From the NCBI GenBank assembly GCA_910573745.1, contig CAJSYI010000013.1, positions 1-64,000 on the forward strand: DNA of 64,000 nucleotides. The letters run 5' to 3'. Of the stretch, positions 9,592-18,597 are shown in pieces. The position numbers and the translations under genes were made by a program. The stretch's first letter is position 1, and each line of letters opens with the position of its first letter. The stretch is from Muribaculaceae bacterium (GTDB lineage: Bacteria; Bacteroidota; Bacteroidia; Bacteroidales; Muribaculaceae). Under the pieces are notes generated by a model. That model ran no database searches and was not told where the DNA came from. It worked only from the letters and a program-made list of their open reading frames with translations.

Positions 9592-10302
9592 ATGGACAAG
9601 ACACTCATCACAATCTGCGCACGGGGAGGTTCAAAAGGGATTCCCGGCAAGAACATAAAGCCTGTTGGAGACAAACCGCTTATAACATATACCGTTGAAG
9701 CGGCACAGAAGTTTGCCGAAACTCACGGGGCGGACATAGCTTTGTCTACCGACAGCGACGAGATACGCGAAGCGGCGTCGAAAGCCGGCCTCAACACCGA
9801 CTACAACCGTCCTGATTTCCTCGCCAACGACACATGCGGCAAGGTGGATGCCATAAAAGACGCGGTCAGGTTTTATGAAAAAGTCAATGGGATACGCTAC
9901 GCCTTCGTGATAGACCTCGACGTTACATCTCCCATACGCACACAGGAAGACATCGAGAAATGTCTTGACGAGCTACGGAGAAATGACAAGGCTTTGACGA
10001 TATTCAGCGTGAACCCGTGCGCCCGCAACCCCTACTTCAACATGGTAGAGCGCAAAGAAAACGGCTTCTTCAGCGTAGTGTGCCAAGGGAGGTTCGACTC
10101 ACGTCAGACCGCACCTAAGGTATACGACATGAACGCTTCCATATACGTCTACCGGCGCGAAGCCCTTGACGCAGAGCATCCGCGTGCCGTTACCGACCGT
10201 TCGCTCGTGTATGTCATGGACCACGTCTGCTTCGACCTAGACGAGCCTGCCGACTACGATTACCTTGAATACCTGATCACATCAGGGAAAATCAGAATCT
10301 GA
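9592..10302 (+). CDS. Acylneuraminate-type cytidylyltransferase
   Basis: The 236-residue protein belongs to the CMP-sugar synthetase family (CMP-Neu5Ac, CMP-legionaminate or CMP-Kdo type). It has the nucleotide-binding start ICARGGSKGIPGKNIKPVGDKP, STDSDEI, and DLDVTSPIRTQEDIE. These enzymes activate a nonulosonate or related sugar with CTP. It opens a three-gene unit with a Gfo/Idh oxidoreductase 2 bases downstream and an SDR overlapping that. The set resembles PtmB, PtmF and PtmA of Campylobacter, but no nonulosonate synthase is present nearby, so the sugar remains unknown. Confidence 0.85.
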   Translation: MDKTLITICARGGSKGIPGKNIKPVGDKPLITYTVEAAQKFAETHGADIALSTDSDEIREAASKAGLNTDYNRPDFLANDTCGKVDAIKDAVRFYEKVNGIRYAFVIDLDVTSPIRTQEDIEKCLDELRRNDKALTIFSVNPCARNPYFNMVERKENGFFSVVCQGRFDSRQTAPKVYDMNASIYVYRREALDAEHPRAVTDRSLVYVMDHVCFDLDEPADYDYLEYLITSGKIRI

Positions 10303-10304
10303 CA

Positions 10305-11240
10305 GTGAACATACTCATAGTCGGTCTCGGTTCCATAGCCCGAAAACACATCCTGGCAATAAGGCGCAACGGCAGCCACCGCATATCCGCATTGAGATCC
10401 GGCCCCAACCCACGGCACAAGGAAGACGGGGTGGAAGACATCTTTTCCATCGAAGAGGCAGGAGACAAGGACTTAGACTTTGCCATAATATCCAACCCCA
10501 CCTCAGAGCATGCCGCCGCGATTGAAAAGCTGCTTCCGCTGCGTATCCCGCTTTTCATAGAGAAACCGGTGGTGGCGGATGTCCGCAGCGGGCAGGCTCT
10601 GGCGAAAAAAATAAGCGATGCGGGAATATTGACATATGTGGGCTGCAACCTCCGTTTCCTCGGATGCCTGAGATTCTTGAAAGAATACCTTGAAAGACAT
10701 CCGGACAGGAGAATCAACGAAGCAAACGTATACTGCGGCTCAGACCTGCGGACATGGCGTCCAGGCACAGACTACAGGCAAGGCTACAGCGCACGTCCCG
10801 AACTCGGAGGAGGCGTGAACATCGACCTCATCCACGACGTGGACTACACGCTATGGATGTTCGGTCAGCCGGAATACACGCGGAGCGTCTGCCGTTCTTC
10901 CTCGTCGCTGGGCATAGAAGCCTTCGACTACGCCAATTTCTGCCTCGTCTATCCCGGATTCTGCGCATCCGTGATTCTCAACTACTACAGGCCGGAATAC
11001 CGCCGGTCAATGGAAATAGTCTTCGACGATTCGGTAATGACCATCGACGTGGCAGGCAATACCGTGAAAGACAACGCCGGGAACGTCCTCTTCTCATCCG
11101 ACGAACGTATCCCCGACACATATTTTGCCCAAATGAACCATTTCATAAAACTTGTGGAGACCGGCACCACCCGTTGCAGCAACGATTTCGCCGCCGGGCT
11201 CTCCACCCTAAGGATATGCACAAATGAAGGATCTCGCTGA
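10305..11240 (+). CDS. Gfo/Idh/MocA-family oxidoreductase
   Basis: The gene starts with GTG at 10305, 2 bases after the previous stop. The 311-residue protein has the NAD(P)-binding start ILIVGLGSIARKH, the catalytic-type Lys in FIEKPV, and the family's HD motif (NIDLIHDVDY). Relatives oxidise or reduce sugar hydroxyl groups. The closest role by context is PtmF-like modification of an amino sugar (inference). Its end overlaps the start of the SDR gene by 17 bases, so the two are tightly coupled. Confidence 0.85.
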   Translation: MNILIVGLGSIARKHILAIRRNGSHRISALRSGPNPRHKEDGVEDIFSIEEAGDKDLDFAIISNPTSEHAAAIEKLLPLRIPLFIEKPVVADVRSGQALAKKISDAGILTYVGCNLRFLGCLRFLKEYLERHPDRRINEANVYCGSDLRTWRPGTDYRQGYSARPELGGGVNIDLIHDVDYTLWMFGQPEYTRSVCRSSSSLGIEAFDYANFCLVYPGFCASVILNYYRPEYRRSMEIVFDDSVMTIDVAGNTVKDNAGNVLFSSDERIPDTYFAQMNHFIKLVETGTTRCSNDFAAGLSTLRICTNEGSR

Positions 11241-11976
11241 CAAGACAGTAATCATAACCGGAGCAGACGGACTGATAGGAAAAGAGATAGCCCGCCAGTT
11301 CGCAGACCACGGATCAAAAACCGTATGCGCCGACATCGCTTTTCAGACATCAGTCATAGACGACAGGACGGCCTCGTTCCACCTCGACCTCACCGACACA
11401 AAGTCGATAGACGCCCTTATAGGCTTCACGCTTGAAAAGTTCGGACGGATCGACGGCTTGGTCAACGCCGCTTATCCTCACACCAAGGACTGGGGCCGGT
11501 ACAAATTCGAGGACACGCCTTTCGAGCATTGGGAAGAAAACGTGCGGATGCAGCTCAACCCGGTCTTCTACATCGACCGCGAAGCCGCAAAGGTCATGGA
11601 ACGGCAGAAATCCGGCTCCATCGTGAACTTCGGATCCATCTACGGAATCGTAGGCAACGACTTCACAATCTATGAAGCCTACAACGGCTCTTCGCCGGCC
11701 GAATACTGCGCCGTAAAGGGCGGTATAATCAATTTCACCCGTTATATGGCCTCTTGGCTCGGCAAATACGGCATACGCGCCAACTGCGTATGCCCCGGCG
11801 GAATATTCGACCATCAGCGCGAGGAATTCGTAAAGGCATACACTCACCGCTGCCCCATGAAACGCATGGGCAATCCCGACGACATCGCGCCCCTGTGCCT
11901 GTTCCTTGTCTCCGACGCCTCAAAATACATCACAGGCCAGACCATCGCCGCCGACGGAGGATGGACGGCAATCTGA
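11224..11976 (+). CDS. SDR-family oxidoreductase (PtmA-like)
   Basis: The 250-residue classical short-chain dehydrogenase has the cofactor motif TGADGLIGKEIA, the NAA-type segment (LVNAAYP), the catalytic Ser region (NFGSIYGIVGND) and YCAVKGG with the catalytic Tyr and Lys. The C-terminal TGQTIAADGGWTAI is typical. Sequence style and neighbours recall flagellin-modification protein PtmA of Campylobacter, here probably serving a surface glycan because no flagellar genes are present (inference). Confidence 0.85.
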   Translation: MKDLADKTVIITGADGLIGKEIARQFADHGSKTVCADIAFQTSVIDDRTASFHLDLTDTKSIDALIGFTLEKFGRIDGLVNAAYPHTKDWGRYKFEDTPFEHWEENVRMQLNPVFYIDREAAKVMERQKSGSIVNFGSIYGIVGNDFTIYEAYNGSSPAEYCAVKGGIINFTRYMASWLGKYGIRANCVCPGGIFDHQREEFVKAYTHRCPMKRMGNPDDIAPLCLFLVSDASKYITGQTIAADGGWTAI

Positions 11977-12096
11977 TTTTTATGGCTGAAAGACATAATT
12001 TTTCCAAACGGACCACGTTATCAATTTGGCGGAATCATACATATATACCCGTTCCGCCTGATTCACTGCAATAACAAATCAGACACTGACCCGAAT

Positions 12097-14022
12097 ATGA
12101 AAAAGCAACTTCTGGCAGGAAGCGCCATTGCCGCCGTGGCACTCGCATGGGCGGCAAAAGACCCTGTCCTAATGACTGTCAACGGCATCGACGTGCCGCT
12201 GTCGGAGTTTGAATACCTTTACCACAAAAACAGCCGCCAGCAGCTCGAACCGCAACCGCTCAGCGAATACGTAGAGATGTTCAAGCTCTACAAGATGAAG
12301 GTCGCCGACGCGCTCACCGACCGACTCGACACACTGCCGTCGTTCAAGAAAGAGATGGAGCAGTACAGGCAGGAGCTGGCGACACCGTATATGACCGACT
12401 CCGCGTATCTCTACACTTTCGTCGATGAAACTTTCGGATGGAGCAGCCAGGAAGCCGAGGCAAAGCACATAATGAAGTTCAAGAAACCGAAAGACCAGGC
12501 CTCGACCGCCGCCCTTATGGACTCGATCAGGACTGCGGCAGCCAACGGGGCTTCATGGACAGACCTCGCCGCCAAGTATTCCGACGACAAGTCTTCCGCA
12601 CAAAAAGAGGGAAGCATGGGATTCATAACAACGATGAAATTCCCCTATGCATTCGAAAAGGCCGTGTTCACCACGCCTGAAGGCCAAGTTTCTGAAATCA
12701 TAGAGACACCCAACACAATCCACATCATAATGGGCGGCAAGCGTCGCCCCGCACGCGGAAAAGTAACCGCATCGCATATACTCAAACTCGTCCCTGAAGG
12801 CTCATCGAAGGAAACCGAGGCGGCAGCCAAGCAGTTCATAGACAGCATATATGCAGTGGTGAAGGCCGACCCGGCCAGCTTCGGAGCCAATGCCCGCAAC
12901 AATTCCGACGACAAAGGTTCGGCTCGCCAAGACGGACTCCTTCCGGCTTTCGGCGCGGGCGAGATGGTGCCTGAATTCGACAACGCGGCCTTCGCGCTCG
13001 CCGACGGGGAAATCTCCGAACCCGTCCGTTCACGTTTCGGCTGGCACATCATAAAGCGCATATCCGGCCAACCGGCACCATCGCGCGACGAAATCAAACA
13101 GACCGTCCTGAGACAGATACAGAACCCTCAGGACCCCCGCTTCCGCCAGATTCTCGACCATCAGACCAAGACCCTGGCGGCAAAGCATAATGCCAAGATT
13201 GCGGAATCATCCTTCAAGGAGATGGAAGACTACATAGCAGCAAACGGCATCGACTCCGTGTTCTACGAAAGATTCAACACCGGAAAAGCAGCCCAGCATC
13301 CGGTATTGACAATCGGCAAGCAGGCCATCACTCGTGCTGAGCTGATGCAAGGGATGCACAACAGGCCCATCAACGACCCCAAAGTGGCCGCTACGCAATT
13401 TGACGCATACAAGGCATGGTTCATAAACAACCGCCTGAAAGATGCTGAAATGAACCGTCTCGAGAAAGATGAGCCAGACTACCGCAACCTCCTGAACGAA
13501 TACCGCGACGGAAGCCTCCTCTACGAAGCCAGCGTCCGCAAGGTATGGGACAAAGCATCAAAAGACACCGAAGGTCTGGAAGAATACTTCAACGCCCACC
13601 GTTCAGACTACAAATGGGACAAGCCCCATGCCAAAGGATATCTTGTCCAGGCTCTCAACGACAGCGTGGCCAATGAAATCAAAAAGCTGATGAACAACAC
13701 TCCGGCCGATTCGATGGTTTATAAAGTCCGCAAGGCGTTCAGCGGCAAAGTGCAGATCGACCATGTGTCGGCAGCCAAAGGCGAAAATGCGATGATTGAC
13801 TATCTTGTCTTCGACGGACACAAGGTGAGGCCACGCATTTCCAACTATTCGGCCATGTTCATGTTCAATCCACGCATAATCGACCAGCCGGAAGAGGCAG
13901 GAGACGTACGCGGACAGGTTACGACCGACTACCAGAACCTGCTTCAGGATCTTTGGCATGAAGAGCTGAAACGCAAATATCCGGTAAAGGTCAACCAGAA
14001 AGTGCTGAAAAAGGTAAAATGA
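12097..14022 (+). CDS. Periplasmic double-parvulin peptidyl-prolyl isomerase
   Basis: The 641-residue protein starts with a signal peptide (MKKQLLAGSAIAAVALAWAA). Two PpiC/parvulin domains follow at about residues 120-215 and 225-325; both show the AKHIMKF or ASHILKL start, the GSMGFI or GLLPAFGAGEMVPEFD core and a terminal FGWHIIK or NTIHIIMGG strand. The rest is a SurA-like helical chaperone region. It should aid folding and transport of outer-membrane proteins. It heads an envelope cluster with two further SurA-related genes, but a terminator and a new promoter separate it from them. Confidence 0.88.
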   Translation: MKKQLLAGSAIAAVALAWAAKDPVLMTVNGIDVPLSEFEYLYHKNSRQQLEPQPLSEYVEMFKLYKMKVADALTDRLDTLPSFKKEMEQYRQELATPYMTDSAYLYTFVDETFGWSSQEAEAKHIMKFKKPKDQASTAALMDSIRTAAANGASWTDLAAKYSDDKSSAQKEGSMGFITTMKFPYAFEKAVFTTPEGQVSEIIETPNTIHIIMGGKRRPARGKVTASHILKLVPEGSSKETEAAAKQFIDSIYAVVKADPASFGANARNNSDDKGSARQDGLLPAFGAGEMVPEFDNAAFALADGEISEPVRSRFGWHIIKRISGQPAPSRDEIKQTVLRQIQNPQDPRFRQILDHQTKTLAAKHNAKIAESSFKEMEDYIAANGIDSVFYERFNTGKAAQHPVLTIGKQAITRAELMQGMHNRPINDPKVAATQFDAYKAWFINNRLKDAEMNRLEKDEPDYRNLLNEYRDGSLLYEASVRKVWDKASKDTEGLEEYFNAHRSDYKWDKPHAKGYLVQALNDSVANEIKKLMNNTPADSMVYKVRKAFSGKVQIDHVSAAKGENAMIDYLVFDGHKVRPRISNYSAMFMFNPRIIDQPEEAGDVRGQVTTDYQNLLQDLWHEELKRKYPVKVNQKVLKKVK

Positions 14023-14045
14023 CGGCAGGCCGGTGAATCATAGAC

Positions 14046-14075
14046 GGGGACATCTCACTGACGGGAGATGTCCCC
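14046..14075 (+). terminator. Terminator after the double-parvulin gene
   Basis: Perfect 11-bp stem GGGGACATCTC/GAGATGTCCCC followed by GCTTT, starting 24 bases after the stop codon. Confidence 0.8.
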
Positions 14076-14206
14076 GCTTTCATTCTACGGCATACGGCCG
14101 AAAAGAATCCGCCCCAGAATCCTACATAAGGAATCTTGACGGAGAATCAAAAACGCACTCTCCAAAATAATGGAGCATACTTCCGCACTGTCTCAAAAAA
14201 AAGTTG

Positions 14207-14214
14207 TATCTTTG
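14207..14214 (+). promoter_or_regulatory. Promoter -7 box (TATCTTTG) with almost no leader
   Basis: TATCTTTG is a perfect -7 match, but the upstream -33 box is weak. Transcription would start near 14220, only about 4 bases before ATG 14224. Confidence 0.6.
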
Positions 14215-14223
14215 CAAGTTGAG

Positions 14224-15135
14224 ATGAAATGCCTTCGCTCCACATATGTCATCCTGATGCAGGTCATCATGGCTGCGGTCTTCGGCGCTTGCGGCGAACC
14301 GACGGCAGTGAAGCCCGACAATGACCGGGTTCTGCTGTCTGTGGGCGACTCCGCCCTGAGGCTGTCCAAGGTGGTGGCTCGCATTCCAGAAGGCCTTTCC
14401 GAGGCCGACAGCACCGCTCTCTTCAACTCCATCGTGGATGCATGGATACAGGACATGCTACTCACCAAAGTGGCCGCCGAGAACATCCCTGACATGGACA
14501 GGTTAGACCGCATGGTGGCTGATTACCGCAACAGACTGATAATGATGGAATACCGGAAGCGAATGAAAGAAGACTCCAGGAAATCAATATCAGATGCCGA
14601 GGTGAAAAGCTACTACGAGGCCCACGCCGACGACATGAGGCTCGAGCATCCGGTGATAAAGGGAATATACATCAAAGTCCCGTCAAACGCCGAAAGAATA
14701 GAGAACGTGCGCCAATGGGTGTTTTCCGCATCGAAGGAGAGCATAGACAAGCTTGAGAAATACGGACTCAAAGGGGCCATACAATACGACTGGTTTGCCG
14801 ACCGCTGGGTGGACTGGGAAATCGTGGCCGAGCAGATACCATACCGCTTCTACGATGCCGACGCGTTCGTGGAATCTACCGTGAATTTCGAGACAGAATA
14901 CAACGGCTCAACATATTTCCTCCACATCTCGGAATACCTGAAGTCGGGCGACGTGATGCCGTACTCATTCGCCACCGAACAGATACGGGAAATGATGTCG
15001 GAAAAATACAAACGCGATTCCGAATCCCGTCTGATGCAGTCGCTCTTCCGGAAGGCAATTGACGACGGCAGCCTGAAGGCAGAAGGCTTCGACCCCGTAG
15101 GCCACAGGATGAAACCGGAGATGCCGTCCAGATAA
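14224..15135 (+). CDS. SurA-related periplasmic lipoprotein without a recognisable active isomerase site
   Basis: Starting at ATG 14224 the protein has 303 residues, with a lipoprotein signal ending AAVFGAC. The frame is open for 18 codons more, but that part contains the promoter. Residues about 60-140 are helical as in SurA N-domains; about 145-260 look like a decayed parvulin fold (HPVIKGIYIKVP, then STYFLHISEYLKSGDVMP). It most likely acts as a chaperone or SurA partner in the periplasm. It precedes surA by about 50 bases and is probably co-transcribed with surA, the OstA-like gene and perhaps mutL. Confidence 0.75.
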   Translation: MKCLRSTYVILMQVIMAAVFGACGEPTAVKPDNDRVLLSVGDSALRLSKVVARIPEGLSEADSTALFNSIVDAWIQDMLLTKVAAENIPDMDRLDRMVADYRNRLIMMEYRKRMKEDSRKSISDAEVKSYYEAHADDMRLEHPVIKGIYIKVPSNAERIENVRQWVFSASKESIDKLEKYGLKGAIQYDWFADRWVDWEIVAEQIPYRFYDADAFVESTVNFETEYNGSTYFLHISEYLKSGDVMPYSFATEQIREMMSEKYKRDSESRLMQSLFRKAIDDGSLKAEGFDPVGHRMKPEMPSR

Positions 15136-15184
15136 AGCCCGACAAACCGAAAAAACATTGAATCATCTAAAAACAACGAACAAA

Positions 15185-16552
15185 GTGAAAATAAAGACAT
15201 TAGGCATTGCAGCAATGGCTCTGACCGCTGTCGCGGCTCTGGCCCAGACGAAAACCAACATCATCGACGAGGTGGCTTGGGTGGTGGGCGATGAAGCCAT
15301 TTTCCGTTCCGACGTCGAAGAGCATTACGCCCAGATGAGAAGCGAAGGCGACGTTCCGCAGGGAAACCCGTTCTGCATTATCCCTGAAAAGCTCGCTGTC
15401 GAGAAGCTATATCTCCATCAGGCAAAGCTCGACACCATTGAACCCCCGGCGGCTCAGGTAAGCAATGCGGTGGAAAAACGCATAAACTTCTTCATTGCCA
15501 ATCTCGGCTCACGCGAAAAGCTCGAAGAGTATTTCCGCAAACCGCTGCCGCAGCTCCGCGAGCAGCTGACGGAAGTGATGCAGACACAATACATCATCGA
15601 ACAGGTGCAGAGTTCCCTGACAAAAAACGTCAAGTCCACACCGGCCGACGTCAGAAAGTATTTCGACAGACTCCCGGAAGACAGCATCCCCTACGTGCCT
15701 ATGCAGGTGGAGGCTCAGATCATAACCATAAACCCTGTGATTCCCCAACAGGAGATTGAAGACGTGAAAGCTCGCCTGCGCGACTATTCCGACCGCGTCA
15801 ACCGTGGAGAAGCAGACTTCCATACCCTCGCCATAATGTACAGCGAAGACGGCTCTTCGATGCAGGGAGGAGAACTCGGATTCCGAAGCCGGGCCGACTT
15901 CGTGCCGGAATTCTCCGCCGTGGCGTTCAACCTATCCGACCCCAAGAAGGTGAGCCGCATCGTAGAGACTGAATACGGATTCCACATCATCCAGCTGATT
16001 GAGAAACGTGGCGACCAAGCCAACTTCCGACACATATTGCTCACGCCAAAAGTCAACTCACAAGACCTGTCAACAGCAGTGAACCGTCTCGACTCGCTGC
16101 GCAAGGAGATAGTGGCCGACAAGTTCTCGTTCGAGGAGGCAGCAAGGTTCATCTCGCAAGACAAGGACACCCGCAACAACAAGGGCATCATGGTCAACCA
16201 GAAGACGGGAAGCTCTCGTTTTGAAATGCAGGATCTTCCTCCGGAGGTGGCAAGGCACATCGAGACCATGAAAGAAGGCGACATATCTGAAGCATTCGTC
16301 ATGAAAGACCCTGCACGCAACAAGGACGTGGTGGCGGTCGTGAAGCTGTCCAAACGCATCGACGGCCACAGAGCCAACCTCAGCGATGACTTCAACCGCC
16401 TGAAAGAGATGTATGAGGCAAGCCGGAAGGACGAAATCATTCGCGATTGGGTGGAAAACAAGATCAAAAACACATACGTCAGGATAGAAGAGGGCTGGAA
16501 CGACTGCGACTTCCAGTACAAAGGCTGGGCCGGCTCTTCCGCCAGACGCTGA
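15185..16552 (+). CDS. surA: Periplasmic chaperone and peptidyl-prolyl isomerase SurA
   Basis: GTG 15185 is preferred over TTG 15158 because it gives a standard signal peptide (MKIKTLGIAAMALTAVAALA). The protein has 455 residues: an N-terminal chaperone domain (NIIDEVAWVVGDEAIFRSDV), then two parvulin domains (about 165-275 with LAIMYSEDGSSMQGGELGF and YGFHIIQLIEKRG; about 280-385, more divergent). It escorts outer-membrane beta-barrel proteins across the periplasm. The OstA-like gene starts 5 bases downstream, a functional link to outer-membrane assembly. Confidence 0.9.
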   Translation: MKIKTLGIAAMALTAVAALAQTKTNIIDEVAWVVGDEAIFRSDVEEHYAQMRSEGDVPQGNPFCIIPEKLAVEKLYLHQAKLDTIEPPAAQVSNAVEKRINFFIANLGSREKLEEYFRKPLPQLREQLTEVMQTQYIIEQVQSSLTKNVKSTPADVRKYFDRLPEDSIPYVPMQVEAQIITINPVIPQQEIEDVKARLRDYSDRVNRGEADFHTLAIMYSEDGSSMQGGELGFRSRADFVPEFSAVAFNLSDPKKVSRIVETEYGFHIIQLIEKRGDQANFRHILLTPKVNSQDLSTAVNRLDSLRKEIVADKFSFEEAARFISQDKDTRNNKGIMVNQKTGSSRFEMQDLPPEVARHIETMKEGDISEAFVMKDPARNKDVVAVVKLSKRIDGHRANLSDDFNRLKEMYEASRKDEIIRDWVENKIKNTYVRIEEGWNDCDFQYKGWAGSSARR

Positions 16553-16557
16553 ACAAT

Positions 16558-18558
16558 ATGCGCCCCACATCCAGGATATGCCCCATGCGGTGGCTCGCCG
16601 TCGCCGTGTTCGTCGCCGTCGCCGCAGCCACGATGTCTTCCGTGATTTCCGCCCAAAGCAAGAAAGCGAAAAAACAGGAACAGAATGAGTCATATACCCG
16701 CCCCAAGCCGACAAGGCCGATCCATCCCGAGATTCCTTCGGCCAACCGTTACCGCCAGGACAAGGTGTTTCTCGAACAGGCCGATTCGCTCTACCGCCGT
16801 GCCTATGACTCGGAGGAACACCAGATCGTGAAAGGCAACGTAAGATTCCGTCAGGGCGGGATGTGGATGTATTGCGATTCGGCATACTACTATCCAGAAA
16901 AAAACGCCCTCGACGCGTTCGGACACGTGAAGATGCAGCAGGGCGACACGCTTTTCGTATATGCCGACAAGCTGTTCTACAACGGCGACGAACGCCGCGC
17001 ACGCCTACGCTGCGGCCCTTCCGAGAAATCCGTAAGGCTGATAAACCGCGACGTGACACTGACCACCGATTCGCTCGACTATGACCTCGGAATGGAGCTG
17101 GGATGGTACGCTTACGGAGGAAAGATTGACGACCGGATAAATGTGCTGACGTCAATCTACGGCCAGTATTCTCCGGCCTCGAAAGATGCCGAGTTCTACC
17201 ACGACGTGGTGCTCGTCAACACACGGGACGGCTTCAGGATGCTCACCGACACTCTTCTCTACAATACCGGCACGCATACCGCAAACATCGTAAGCCCCAC
17301 GAGGATAATCGGAGAAAACGACACCATACTCACCAGGACAGGATGGTACAACACGGCAAGCGACGTGGCCGAACTGAATTCCCGATCCACGATAATACAC
17401 CGCGACTCGGCCGGCAACGTAACGACCCTCGAAGGAGACTCCATAATATATGACAAGGCCTCCCGGACAAGCCGCGCATATACCTACCGCGGCCCGGGCA
17501 AAGCACAGCAGCCTGTGGTTCTGACCGACACGGCCCACAAGACCACATTGATAGGAGGATTCGCGATGTACAACGACTCTACCAGGGAAGCCTTGTCAAC
17601 TGTATATCCCCTTCTGATGGAATATTCACGTCCTGACACGCTTTTCCTGCGTGCCGACACGATTCTCACATTCATCGAGTCCAGACTTGCATTCCCGCCG
17701 CTTTCTCCCGCAGATTCCCTGAAGGCCCGTCAGGCATCGGACTCCGCAGCTTCATCGCCCGTGGTGAGAGACAGTTCCGAGATGGTCTTGAAAGACTTCC
17801 ACGTGGCCCATGCTTTCCGCCGCGCACGGTTCTTCAACCAGGACCTGCAAGGAGTGGCCGACTCGATGGCATTCGTAGAACACGACTCAATCCTGTATAT
17901 GCACCGCAAACCCGTGGTCTGGAGCGGCGGCAGGCAGGTGTACGGCAACGAGATTCAGGTGCATTTCAACGATTCCTCGCCTGACTGGGCGCTCCTGCCT
18001 GACTTCGGCATGATGGGCGAACTAATCGAAGAGGACTTCTACAACCAGCTTTCAGGCCGCGAGATGAAGGCTTGGTTCGAGAACAAAGACATCCGCAGGC
18101 TCGACGTAAACGGAAACGTGCAGACAATTTTCCTGCCTCAGGACAATGACTCCACTTATTCGAGACTCGTCAACGCCGAAAGTTCGTTCCTGACAATGGA
18201 CATCAACGACCGGAAGCTCGAACACCTTAAGATGTGGCCGGAAGTCTCCGGATCCGTCACGCCTCTCTTCCTTGTCAAGTCCAGCCAGCATTTCCTGCCG
18301 GGATTCCAATGGTATGATGCCATCCGGCCGAAGCGCGAATGGTACGGCGACAGATGGCATTGGGCCGACGACCTCGGCGAGATATCCGAAGAGCTTGAGC
18401 AATACTTCGCCGCCCCGGCTGAAAACTCCCTTGGCAGGAGGTTTTCCTCCTCGCCTGCCTCTCCCGCCCCTCCGGCCACTGATGCTCCATCCCCAGACAC
18501 GGCCATCAGCACTTCCGCAGCACCGGCAGTCTACGAAAACCCCGTGCCGGAAGAATAG
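16558..18558 (+). CDS. OstA/LptA-like outer-membrane biogenesis protein
   Basis: The start ATG 16558 follows the surA stop by 5 bases; the frame is open further upstream only inside surA. The 666-residue protein has a signal peptide (hydrophobic about residues 10-30). Its N-terminal half consists of OstA-like beta strands (EHQIVKGNVRFRQGGMWMYC, then LDAFGHVKMQQGDTLFVYAD), the LptA/LptD-N fold that binds lipopolysaccharide. The C-terminus is rich in Ser, Ala and Pro. It probably takes part in moving LPS or other lipids to the outer membrane. Confidence 0.82.
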   Translation: MRPTSRICPMRWLAVAVFVAVAAATMSSVISAQSKKAKKQEQNESYTRPKPTRPIHPEIPSANRYRQDKVFLEQADSLYRRAYDSEEHQIVKGNVRFRQGGMWMYCDSAYYYPEKNALDAFGHVKMQQGDTLFVYADKLFYNGDERRARLRCGPSEKSVRLINRDVTLTTDSLDYDLGMELGWYAYGGKIDDRINVLTSIYGQYSPASKDAEFYHDVVLVNTRDGFRMLTDTLLYNTGTHTANIVSPTRIIGENDTILTRTGWYNTASDVAELNSRSTIIHRDSAGNVTTLEGDSIIYDKASRTSRAYTYRGPGKAQQPVVLTDTAHKTTLIGGFAMYNDSTREALSTVYPLLMEYSRPDTLFLRADTILTFIESRLAFPPLSPADSLKARQASDSAASSPVVRDSSEMVLKDFHVAHAFRRARFFNQDLQGVADSMAFVEHDSILYMHRKPVVWSGGRQVYGNEIQVHFNDSSPDWALLPDFGMMGELIEEDFYNQLSGREMKAWFENKDIRRLDVNGNVQTIFLPQDNDSTYSRLVNAESSFLTMDINDRKLEHLKMWPEVSGSVTPLFLVKSSQHFLPGFQWYDAIRPKREWYGDRWHWADDLGEISEELEQYFAAPAENSLGRRFSSSPASPAPPATDAPSPDTAISTSAAPAVYENPVPEE

Positions 18559-18597
18559 ATTTGTCTATGCATTGAACCAATGTTCATACTATAACAT

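Noticed and set aside
16070-17155. 361-codon minus-strand frame
   Set aside because: It is antisense to surA and the OstA-like gene and its product is Arg/Ser-rich without any domain, typical of shadow frames in GC-biased genes.
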